DNA of 18,775 bases. Origin: Acanthamoeba sp. SK_2022b (Eukaryota; Discosea; Longamoebia; Acanthamoebidae). The notes under the pieces are model-generated. The model was not told the origin of the DNA. It saw only the letters and a program-made list of their open reading frames with translations, and made no database searches. The position numbers were made by a program, and so were the translations under genes. Position 1 is the first letter of the stretch. Each line of letters begins with the position of its first letter. Below are positions 8,709 through 18,167 of the stretch, piece by piece. Location: assembly GCA_027943245.1 (NCBI GenBank), contig JANDJZ010000217.1, positions 1 to 18,775 on the forward strand, written 5' to 3'.

Positions 8709-10642
8709 ATGACCAGCGTGTCCAGTGCCTTCCAGCCTCAAGAGTACACAGTTGAGGACGCCTGTCCTGTAGTGTACAGCGCCAATGGCTGGGGGTGGTG
8801 AAAAAGCAAAGCCCCTGGGCTGACCTCGGCTCGCTGTGTTGATGCAGGCCTGACTGGCAGGGGGTGACACTGTTCCACCTGGCCTGTGCTCAAGGCAACT
8901 GGCCCATGGTCTGGTTGTTGCTGCAAGGTATGTCCATGGCCGTTGGTGTGGGGCTGGGCAATAATAATAAGTTGGTCCCTCCAAAGCTGACAAGCATGGG
9001 GAGACGCTTCTCCACTACGCCGCGTGCTATGGTCACACAGCTGTGATGTTGCTCCTTCTGGCCAGCTGCGCCAACATGAGAGTGTTTGGCAATCAGGGCG
9101 ATGCTGCAGAGGTTTGTGTATGCGTTCTCCAGCCTGCCACAAGATGCCCTCCACCTTGTTGGCACTCATGGAGGTGGCAAGACAGGATGGTCATGTGGCG
9201 GTGGCTGAGTTGATTGAGAACTGGAGCTACCGTGTGTGTCCCATCTTGTTCATGCCCTACGACGTTCTTCTCCATGTCATGGTGCTGCTCGAGCCTCATG
9301 ACTTGTGCTCCGTGGCCCCAGCGTGTTTGGTAGGTCATTGCAATGCTATTCCTACATGTGTGATGACTGCCATGCTGACTTGCTCTCTCTGTTGTGGCAA
9401 TTGGTTAGGAGCTGAACAAGGTGAGCAGTGATGATTACCTGTGGCGCTGTTTCTGTGGTTCACAGGTGACCAGCAGCAGCTCATTGGGGGAGCAGTGTAA
9501 GTCACAGTACATGAGCTGGCTGCAGCCACAACTCAAGCACTTTGCAACAAACAGAGGTGCAGCAACTTGTCTTGATATTGAGACTGGACTCTAAAGCCAT
9601 CGGGCCCTGGTCGTCTCTCTCTCTCTCTGTATAATTTCCATCTACAGGGAGAGGCCTGTTAGCCAGCATTCCAAGAGCGCCAACACCTGTGGATTGTGAC
9701 ACAGGTATGTTAAGTGCCAGGCCATCACTCCAGGCAATGTTTACCCACAACACCACACCACACAAACACTTTCTGGCGCATCAGGGGTCGGCAAGTCATC
9801 CATCCACTCCCGCTTTATTTGGGACCAGTTCAAATCCTACCCCAACACCATTAGTGCCAAGTTTGGTGTTCAGTTGATCAAGATGGAGGGACAGCGCCTA
9901 ATGCTGCAAGGTTGGCGCCTCCCTTTTTGTTGTTAATTTACCAATTTTGTGCCTTTGCTGGTTGTGGCTCACAGCTTGATGTGTGCTCAGTGTGGGACAC
10001 GGCCAGGCAGGAGTGCTTCCACAGTGTCTCATGGACCTACTACCATGGGACACAAGGTGTATTGGTGGTCTATGATGTCACCAGATGTGACTCATTGGCT
10101 AACTGCAAGCACTGGACTGATGAGATGAAACGCCTGTTGCCTGAAAACGAAGCCATGATGCCCTTCATCTTGGGTGAGCCCAGCAACCTTTCTTGTGTGT
10201 GTGTTTTCCACTGAGAGGCCACGTGCATCAACTCCACCACCACAGTTGGGACAAAGACCGACCTGGAGTCCCTGAGGAAGGCCAGATGATGGCTGACAAG
10301 CTGGGTGCTGTCGACTGGGCTGAGGTCAGCAGTTGCACTGGAGAAAATGGTAGGCGACACGACACAATCGCCATGAACCAAACCATTTCCTCACCAATAC
10401 TCACACTCTGTTCTTGCTCTTGCTGATCTTCCTCCACACAAGTGACTGAAACCTTCTACAGCTTGGCCAAGGTGGTGCTGCTGGGTGTGGATCTGTTCTC
10501 CTGTTGGGGGGCCTGTGGCAGCTTCCATGTCCCTCAGGAGGAGCTCCTGGAGAAGCTTTACACTGAGTCCATTGTTGGCTGCCAAGCCCTCCTCCAGCTC
10601 CAGAAGAAGGACACCCAGCCTGCCAAGTGCATCTTGCAGTAA
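8709..10642 (+). pseudogene. Decayed duplicate of the ankyrin/F-box/Rab-like GTPase gene
   Basis: Exons matching the intact copy: 8709-8794, 8848-8927, 8987-9111, 9174-9329, 9409-9556, 9648-9704, 9785-9910, 9991-10173, 10246-10349, 10443-10642. All introns between retained exons survive, so this is a DNA-level duplication. Losses: about 550 bp from late exon 1 into exon 3 (first ankyrin repeats), 24 nt or so at the start of the 8987 exon, and the beta-1 strand plus first P-loop Gly, since the 9648 exon stops at 9704. A 16-nt deletion at 10271 shifts the frame to TGA at 10287-10289, inside the GTPase domain. Switch II reads WDTARQECF, so the essential DxxG glycine is Arg although the Gln is kept. 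The F-box, TKTD motif and final CILQ codons remain readable. Before the stop about 370 codons are open, so a truncated ankyrin/F-box product is conceivable. Confidence 0.85.
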
Positions 10643-11618
10643 GGAGACCATGTTATGATTGCCCAATACAGGAGCAAGCCACAGCTGGGTTGGCTGGGCC
10701 TTCAGATTCTGTGTTAGGAGACTTCCCTTTGGCCTGCTTGAAGTACCTCTACACGCTCTCTAGCCATGGCACAGCAGGGCTACATAACAGAGTCCTTGTG
10801 TCAATGTACATTGGGTTTTTGTTGACACAAAATTTGAAACTGAATATGTATTGGTACAAGCACAGCCCATCTTCTGAACAGTTCTTTGCTCTCAGCCAAA
10901 TGCACACCCTACTAGAACAAGCCTATTCCTGGGAGGGCGCTGCTCCAACATCATATTGGCGCTGTTTGGGTGGCTCAGTCCTCACCTACAAAGATCTTGA
11001 GGGTCATCAAGTTCCCCATGTTTTCCACTTCTGCAAGGATGCAGACTGTAACTCAGTGTTGAGATATAAGGTGTACCATACTAAGATGGTCTGGGCCTAT
11101 TAAGCTACTCATATCTGTTCCCACAGGTATGCATACAATCTTGTGATTCCAATTTTTTGGCTAAGCTGACGACAGCAACATTATCATTGACAGGAGCACC
11201 ATACAAAATCCTTCCCATACCTTTGCCCTGTGAAGTCAGTCATCCATGACCTACAGGACAACTGTTTGTGCAGCTGAGCTTGGAGAATGTGCTGATCTCT
11301 TTGAGCTACATGAAGCAAGCCCATTGGCACAATGTCAGCTTATATGGAAAAACCCCGTTCCCCACAGCCACCCAATGTCCTGTTATTGAGTTGTTCACAG
11401 CTTTGATGTGCTTGCAGGATGATTTGTGCAAGGGCAGCTGATAGGAATCATGCAAGAAAGGCAGTTGATTTTATCAGGTGTATCATCCTGGTTTGCAAAT
11501 GGAGGTTGAATGATTCTTTTGAGGGCTGCATTCTCATTCTGCACATATGTACTAGATTGACTGGTAAGAATAAATGGCAATATGGTTACCCTGCACCAGA
11601 TTGAGTGCACATCTGTAG
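10643..11618. other. Post-duplicate low-CpG region, one long open frame
   Basis: Immediately after the pseudogene stop, a plus-strand frame stays open to the TAA at 11101-11103 (containing SYWRCLGGSVLTYKDLEGHQ). I do not recognise it and cannot find supporting splice sites. Homology to the intact copy ends at the stop codon: sequence 3' of 10642 does not match sequence 3' of 5868. The rest shows no gene. Confidence 0.3.
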
Positions 11619-11900
11619 TGAAAGAGGTGCATCCGCATAGTGCATGCCTTTGTGATGGTATTGCAAGCAAAAAGGGCAACAAGATCACCCACAACACATG
11701 CCCAAACATGACAAGTTAGAGGGTGTAATTGTGGGAAAGAAGGTGCATGAGCATTGTGTATGCGTACATGATGGTATAGCATCACATGCTCATACATGAC
11801 CAGATGGCAGGTTGTGATGTGTGGTGAAGAGGAGCTGCATGAACATGGCACATGTGGCACTATGGTTGCTAGTGTGGTGAAGGAGGTGCACTGGCACAAC
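11619..11900. repeat. Degenerate repeats around a GAAGGTGCAT-like core
   Basis: Related segments start near 11619 (GAAAGAGGTGCATCCGCAT), 11738 (GAAAGAAGGTGCATGAGCAT), 11825 (GAAGAGGAGCTGCATGAACA) and 11879 (GAAGGAGGTGCACTGGCAC). The first two are followed by similar ATGGTAT segments. Spacing is irregular (about 119, 87 and 54 bp), so this is an eroded tandem array at best. Confidence 0.35.
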
Positions 11901-12787
11901 TTTGATGCCATCAGCAGCTCTCACCTGCACATGCATGACAGTGCAGCATCAAGAGGTGAAGGATAGTGGTAAGGTGGAGAAGATTTGAAGATGGCAAGGG
12001 TTGGTTTATGCACATAAAAAGTGTACTTGGTTGCATCTTCAAGAAAGGAGAGTATGCATGTTGACCAATTTTGAACAGATGATCCCAGTATGTGCCAAAG
12101 CCCCAATGAAAGTCAGATTTGTCTGCTTGGGCAGCACACTCAGGTGAGCTGGCTCTCCTTGGGGCCCACAGCTGGGTGGTGAGAGTGCTCTCTTCATTCC
12201 ACTTGGTTAGGATCGGTGTTGTGTTCTTCTTTTACATTATGTTGAGTGCATTCAAGGGTGTGTATTCAAGGGTGCACTTGCTGACTGTCATCAGCAGGTC
12301 AGCTTATTGGTCCTCAATGGAGAATATCTTTCCAGATTCTGAGTTGGACTGAAGATTTGGCTGCAATGACACTGCAAGAAGTACACAAACCTGTGCACAG
12401 AGCTCTCAAGACTTGGTAGAGCTCTGCTGCTTGTTGAAAGGTCAGCTACCCCACCTTTAGGGTTGGGTGGATGATCAAGGCTTTGATTGGGGTCCCTTCT
12501 CCCTTTCTGTAGGCCATGGGCAGAGATGTGCTTTTTGAGTGCTTGCCTTGCACTTGTTTTTATCTTGTTTGGCCATGTGGTGATTGCCTTTTCAAAGATC
12601 TCTTGCCACTCCTTGATCAGTTCTTCATTTTCAACTTGTAGGTGGCCAAAGCTTCCTGCAGCTCAATTACTAGTTATTAGTCATTGGTTCTTCCTTTTGG
12701 ACCAACAGCACCACCATTCTTGGCTGTGGTGCCATGAAAAGTCGGCACTTGGACCCAAGAATTTTGGGAACATCAATATGGTTCTCT
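11901..12787. other. Low-CpG sequence without a supported gene
   Basis: Open frames of 60-140 codons exist but none shows a recognisable domain or splice pattern. CpG starts to reappear at about 12735, marking the right edge of the depleted block. Confidence 0.4.
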
Positions 12788-12881
12788 GGTTTTCGGCCAC
12801 GCATGTCTTTGAACTATGGCCCGATTTTTTGGTTGGCTTATTCTGTGGTACCGCCATTAGCAAGTTGCGTGGCCGAAAACC
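12788..12881. repeat. 16-bp perfect inverted repeat with 62-bp loop
   Basis: GGTTTTCGGCCACGCA at 12788-12803 has its exact reverse complement at 12866-12881. It lies at the switch from CpG-poor to CpG-rich DNA. It could be the end of a foldback element or MITE, or a hairpin. No target-site duplication was found by eye, and no second copy was seen at the left edge of the block. Confidence 0.7.
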
Positions 12882-13014
12882 CAAAGACAAGCAGAAACCT
12901 CCCCGTTGAGTACGCCTAACGCCATGTGCGTCATTGACACCATTGACTACATAAGCGCCAGCGAGAGCCTCCAGCTCACCATCACCACCAAGCCAACACC
13001 ACAATCTCTACAAC

Positions 13015-14120
13015 ATGAAAGTCCTTGCTCTGCTTGCCCTGTGTGTGCTCATGGCTTTCTTCTGTTTGCCAGCGTCCAATGCGCAAGACATCAACGCCAC
13101 CTCTAACGTGGTGAAGGCGACCGGCACTGGTGCGTGTCAAGCACGTATATACACTCTTTTTCCAGACCTACTCACGCTTCTTGATTGTAGGAAAGGTTAC
13201 CATTGAGGCCGATGTGGCACAGGTCGAGCTGGGAGTGCAGGTCGACGCGCCCAACGCCAGCCAAGCACAGGCTCAAGCCGCCAATTCCGCTCAGTCTGTC
13301 GTCTCCACCCTTCAGGACCTCTCCGTAGCCCTTCCTCCTCATAACCTCCATCTTCTCATGTCTGACCTTGCCGCATTACTTTGTTCATCAGGTTTCGAAA
13401 CTGCAGACCAGCAGCATCTCATTGACGCAGCTCAGCTTCCCCACGCCGAGCCCGATCCCGTTGGCTCAAGGGAACGACAACTCGACAGGTGACGAGGAGG
13501 AGATCACCTTCCGTGCCTCCAACACGATCAGCTTCGAAGTCCCGGCCGATCAGGCCGGCGAGGCCATCGACGCAGCAGTCGGCGCGGGCGCCAACAACAT
13601 TAGATCTGTCAGGCTGGTTCCCTCAGACGACGCTGGTCTCTGCTCCCTCTCCTCTCTACCTCTCGAACCAGAAATGTCGTGACGTGGTCGCGACGACGGC
13701 TCGCTAAAGTTCTGAATTGGTGGCGCTCACGTGATGAGCAGTGACGGCGGCCCAACAGCAAGCTACGCGACTGGCGGTGGCCAATGCGATCGCCTACGGC
13801 CGGCTCATCCTCACCGAGCTCGGATGCAACGCCGTCGGCGTGGGCGCGGTCTCCCTGTCTCCGCTCTACTCGCCCCCATCGTCGTCAGTCAACAGTACCG
13901 CACACACCCTCTCACCTTCATGTCTCGCCCTATCCTTCTGACGATGTCGCTGATTACAATTGCAGCGGCGGCACTTGCCTCGGACTCAGCAACGACACCC
14001 GTGTTGAGCGGAGAGGTGGACATCACGGCCACGGTGGAGGTGAACCTCCTCCAGAGCTGCCCCGCGTCCGCCATCGACGCCATCAACAACGGCAACACCA
14101 ACGACACTGCCTCGGCCTGA
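13015..14120 (+). CDS. Secreted SIMPL-domain (DUF541) protein
   Basis: Five exons: 13015-13129, 13191-13324, 13392-13635, 13742-13894, 13966-14120; 266 aa, all phases consistent. Residues 1 to about 23 are a clear signal peptide (MKVLALLALCVLMAFFCLPA, then SNA before Q24). The mature part follows the SIMPL layout: KVTIEADVAQVELGVQVDAP, an Ala/Gln-rich helix, an 'LQTSSISL' strand, ISFEVPADQAGEAIDAAVGA, GANNIRSVRL, a long helix ending AYGRLILTELGCNAVGVGAV, and a final VDITATVEVNLL strand. SIMPL proteins are common in bacterial envelopes, and some animal members act in signalling; their biochemical role is poorly defined. Here an extracellular or endomembrane location is expected. The gene is fully intron-bearing and CpG-rich, so any bacterial origin would be old. 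It converges on the YGR210-type gene with a 105-bp gap. Confidence 0.8.
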
Positions 14121-14186
14121 GGGTCAGTTTCTCGCACCGTGTGACATCACACCAGCAAGCGAGCGAGAGCGAGAGTTGATGAAAGA

Positions 14187-14192
14187 AATAAA
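14187..14192 (+). terminator. Candidate poly(A) signal of SIMPL gene
   Basis: An AATAAA lies 67 bp after the stop codon, in the short gap between convergent genes. No equivalent AATAAA is seen on the minus strand for the opposing gene within this gap. Confidence 0.5.
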
Positions 14193-14225
14193 AAGAAAAT
14201 AACCACGAACGCACATGAGCGGCCG

Positions 14226-15875
14226 TCATGCGTCGGTCTTGTCCTTTTCCTTGTCGTCCTTCTTCTTGGCGGCGGCAGCGGCCTTCTGCTGTTGGGCCTT
14301 CTTGTCGCCGTCCTTGGCGCTCTGCGCGGCCTGCGCTTCCTGCGTCTGCTGCACGACGAACTTGAGGATGTTGTTCTCCTCCGTGACCAGCTCGTCCTCG
14401 CCTAACTGTGGTTGCTCGCATTCATCGCCAACGTGCGAGTGTGAGTGGTTATGGCATGGCATGGCATGAGCGGAAACAAAACAACATGCAAGCTCCCGAT
14501 TGGTTCGGGAACGCGTACTCGTTGTCCGGAGAGGCCTTCGGCGTAGGCGAAGAACTGCTCCATCTGATGATCGACCATGCGGGCGAACTCCCGGATGGTG
14601 GTCCCCGGCGGCGCCAACAGGCAGTCGCGGAACACGCCGCCGGTCCTGCAGGAGCAGCGCGCAGGAGGCTTCGTTAAGAGCTCGTCCATACACACACGCA
14701 CAAGAGAAGAGAGACAATAATGGCAAGGTGCAGCGCGACAATCGCACCTATCGCTGGTGAACTTGTTGAGGTTTCGGACCGGGTAGACCGGGATGTAGCC
14801 TTTCACCTCCACCGCCTTCTTAATGGCATCCTGTACGCCGGTGGCACCATATCGGAACAGCACCAGGTCTCTGATCTTCTCCAATCTGGGCGAGCAAGGC
14901 GCGCGCACACACGGGCACACGCGTGAAGGTCAAATCGGTTGCCTATTGGGCCACCATGCGATTGGGGGATAGAGGGGACGCACGTCTTGAGCGCCTTGGG
15001 CTCGGCTTCGCGCAGGGCGTCGGCGCCCTGGGGCCAGTCCTCCTTCGGCAGGTCGACCAGGTCCCTGGTGCTCGTGAAGTCGCTCCCACCGTCCTCATAG
15101 AGGATCATGTTGGCCTTGCGCATCTTCTTCAGGAAACACTCGGCCAGCGCGCTGGCCAATATGATGTAGCCCTGTTGGCCATCGATCCACGGCGACAACA
15201 AACAAATTCACACGTCAACATCGGAGAGCGCCGTTGTGATTTGACTCGAGAACAGAGCCCAATAAAGAAAGTAGACTATAAAATTGAAAAATAATAAATT
15301 GAAGAAAAAAATAAAAGCTGATGCACGCCCGTACGTCTCCGTATTTGTCGCAGATGCGCAGCACGTTGGCGTCGGCGCCCGGCGAGTCGATCTTGTTGAG
15401 GACGTAGATCGTGGGAAAGCGCACCTTCATGAACATGTCCACGAGTTCGTGAACCCGCTTCGAGTCCCTGTGCACGTTGAAATCGCAGCCGAATGACAAG
15501 GAAGTAAGATCATCATGCTCTCGACGACGACGACGACAAGAAGAACACGACTCGCTCTCTCCGCAGTGAGAGCGTCATGAGGGAGAACGCACCATTTCTC
15601 CATTTCCGAGGGCTCCTTGACATTCATACGATCCAAGACCTCCTGGATCTGGATGAGCCGCGAACCGTATCCGGAGAGCTGTGCCTGCAGCGTGGCCGAC
15701 GCCGTGCTTTCTACACAGACGAACAAAACATACAAAAATTGGGGGGGGGATAATTACGATGAGCCACGGACGGCGTGGGATGGCGTGGGTAGATGCCCGT
15801 ACTTGTGGCGACGTGTCGACGTGTGATATTTGGCCACCGGCTCCACAAATTATTGAAAATCCAACTGTGCAGTTT

Positions 15876-15922
<47 letters not shown>

Positions 15923-16863
15923 GCGTGGAGTCATGGCCAGAATGCGTAACCAAAGCTCCGCAGTGAGCGTGCGGGAGGAGGGCGTTACGCATGGATTTCG
16001 CTGTCGAGCCACTCGATGTCGTTGATCGGGTCATAGCCCTTGGTCGCTTCGCCCTGCACATCGCCCCGTTGGCCGAGTGTTGCTGTGACGTTTGGTGGGG
16101 GGAGGGGAGCGGCAAGGCACCTTTTCGTTGGTGGTCCCAGAGACGTCGATGATGTGTAGCAGGATGTCGGCCTGTCGTAGGTCGTCCAGGAATTTATTGC
16201 CCAGACCCTTTCCCTCCGATGCACCTGATGCGACACCCACGCGCGCGTGTTGGCCAAACACCGTCTATGCCAGCGAACGATCACAGGTGATTGCGGTGTA
16301 CCGGGCACGAGGCCAGCGACATCGAGCATCTTGACTGGAATGAATCGCGTTCCGTTCACACATCGGCCGTACCGAGGGCGGCACTGATCCGACTTGTCGA
16401 ATCTGTGTAAAGCGGGGAGGAGGCCAGGTGTGCAGGCTTAGTAAGCTGCAATGGGAAGGGTACGCAGTTGGCCGTACCTGGCGCATGGGCAAGGTGACTT
16501 GAGTTTAAAAGCATGGTGTCAGTGTGAATAGTGATGTGAAGGTTCAGAGGAGGAAGCGGGAACGTGAAGCAGACCTGGAAGTACGTGACACCCACGTTGG
16601 GCTCTGCACAAGGAGAATAAATAAATTAATAAAATGAATTATAAAGTGCAAGACTAGACGACTGGCGAAGATGTACCGATGGTAGTGAAGGGATAGGATC
16701 CTGCACCCAAGGCCAAAAAATCCGTGTTAATCTCGGAAAAATGGAAAAAAGGTGGAAGTAACGCACCTATCTTGGCCTGAGCATCGGTGCTGGCGTTAAG
16801 GAATGAACTCTTGCCGGCTGATGGCTTCCCCACACATCCGATCAGCAGCTCGTGCCGGCTCAT
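14226..16863 (-). CDS. YGR210-type Obg-like GTPase with TGS-like C-terminal region
   Basis: Fourteen exons on the minus strand: 16863-16767, 16700-16677, 16603-16575, 16497-16478, 16402-16302, 16224-16121, 16053-15989, 15864-15803, 15710-15593, 15467-15335, 15171-14984, 14885-14748, 14645-14519, 14405-14226; 461 aa, every junction in phase. Motifs: G1 GKPSAGKS (12-19), switch I region [16 protein letters not shown], a Cys-bearing [19 protein letters not shown] segment, G3 DVAG (84-87), [20 protein letters not shown], and G4 NKID (231-234). A TGS-like segment follows ([20 protein letters not shown]). The tail is Lys/Ala/Asp-rich and ends DKEKDKTDA. The Cys segment and TGS separate the YGR210 branch from DRG and OLA1. 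Relatives bind ribosomes or translation factors, so a cytosolic translation-linked role is inferred. Exons of 24, 29 and 20 nt are unusually small. Confidence 0.9.
15879..15920. repeat. (GT)21 microsatellite in intron
   Basis: This uninterrupted 42-bp GT run lies in the 15865-15988 intron of the YGR210-type gene, which reads CA in the transcript. It lies upstream of the acceptor used for the WIFNNLW exon. Confidence 0.95.
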
Positions 16864-17068
16864 CCCTTCACCAGATTGATTAGTGACGAAAATACTTTAT
16901 ATTTTTTTACTTTATATTATAAAAAAAACAGAACAGTTCGCATTGTTCAAAAGAAAATAGAAAGAAATTCAAACACTTGCCCTTGTGAACGCAACACCAA
17001 GAGCGAGCTCGCGTATCAAGAGGAGATTATTCAAGTTCATCTGGGCAAACTCTCTTTCTGCTCGGTAT
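16864..17068. promoter_or_regulatory. 205-bp divergent promoter region (YGR210-type GTPase / F-box gene)
   Basis: This is the space between two divergent start codons. It contains an AT-rich core at about 16887-16930 (ATACTTTATATTTTTTTACT and a following A run) that is the best TATA-like candidate for either direction. Promoter function is inferred from position. Confidence 0.5.
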
Positions 17069-18107
17069 ATGGATTCCTTGATGGACATTAGCGGGGAGGT
17101 GGGCGTACCCAGGAAAGGCCCGCCCCCCTCTCACGCATCGTTGTGGCCTGCCGGACGAGAGAGGACAGAGCTGGTGGATTTCTTTACGATGCTGCCCCCC
17201 GAACTGGCGGCGCACGTAGTCACCTTCTTGGACTACCGCGAACTGGGCGTGCTTGCGCAGACGTGCCACCTGTGTCGCAGCTTCGCCTACTATGAAGAGG
17301 TAAGCTGAGCTATTCGCCACCGCACGCACGCAACTCACAACACGAGCACCGTGCAGAACTGGAAGCGGCTGTACATACAAACGTGGGCGCTACACAATGC
17401 CAGTCGCACCGAGCTGAGCCTGCCACTATGCGGAGCCTGCACGTCATCGTGGCGAGCGCTCTTCAGGTTCCCCTCTCCCTTCGACTTGTAGCAGCATCAG
17501 CCCATCGGGGCAGGGGCATGACGCGACGCGACGTGCACACTCATGCGGGTGCAGAGAGCGCAAGATGCTGGAGTGGGAGTACTGCTCGGTCGATGTTGGC
17601 GCGAGCAGCAACGATGGCAGGGACCGGCTATTCGACGAGGACGGCGGTCCCATGTCTCCCGCAGGTTTGGTGAACCCAGACACACATGCGCTCACCTTTC
17701 GCCTGCTCAGAGCGCTTCACCGACGCCCGTTCGCTCACGCGCATTCGTGTTGGTATGTTGCCATGGTCGATAATTTGTCCCCTTTTGTGTACGTGCACAC
17801 AACAGACGAGCGAGAATACGAAGAAGGGGAGGAAGGCCGAGAGGACGACAACGCCGGCCGCGGGGACGGCGACGGCACGGATGCGGACATGGCCATGGAC
17901 ACGGACGCGGTGAAGACGGACGCCGCTCAGAACGCACCCGCGCCCGCACCCGCGCCGCCGCGGGAAGTGCGCGGGCAGGGCAAGTACAGCGACAAGAAGC
18001 TCCTCATACCAGCCACCGCGCGGTACGTTGAATATCGTGCACGCGGCGCATGCTGAGCGAATGAATTGACCTCCTTCGGCGTTTGATTCGCGATCATCTC
18101 TGCGTAT

Positions 18108-18167
<60 letters not shown>

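Larger units (their letters stand above)
5869..12730. other. CpG-depleted, TG/CA-rich block of about 6.9 kb
   Basis: From just after the fusion gene's stop to about 12730 the sequence is nearly free of CpG. For example I count one CG in 6001-6300, against seven in 5701-5760 just outside. TG, CA and their runs are very frequent, and GC content is also lower. Flanking genes on both sides keep dense CpG. The block holds the decayed duplicate (8709-10642) and no intact gene I can support. The composition is what long-term methylation of cytosine followed by deamination leaves behind. Edges are estimated by eye. Confidence 0.75.

Noticed and set aside
8709..10642. Retrocopy origin for the duplicated fusion gene
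   Set aside because: Introns between the retained exons are present at the same positions, so the copy arose at DNA level.
11619..11900. CRISPR-like array
   Set aside because: The repeats are degenerate and unevenly spaced, and this is a eukaryotic nuclear locus.
12681..13004. Minus-strand 107-codon frame across the inverted repeat
   Set aside because: Open frames exist on both strands here because the inverted repeat mirrors itself. No domain, no splice sites and no start context support either.
13889..14421. Open frames on the minus strand opposite the SIMPL gene and its 3' gap
   Set aside because: The spliced SIMPL exons explain the plus strand with domain support; the minus frames have no domain and no splice logic.
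15882..15923. Poly Cys-Val and His-Thr peptides in several frames
   Set aside because: They are translations of GT/CA microsatellites within introns.
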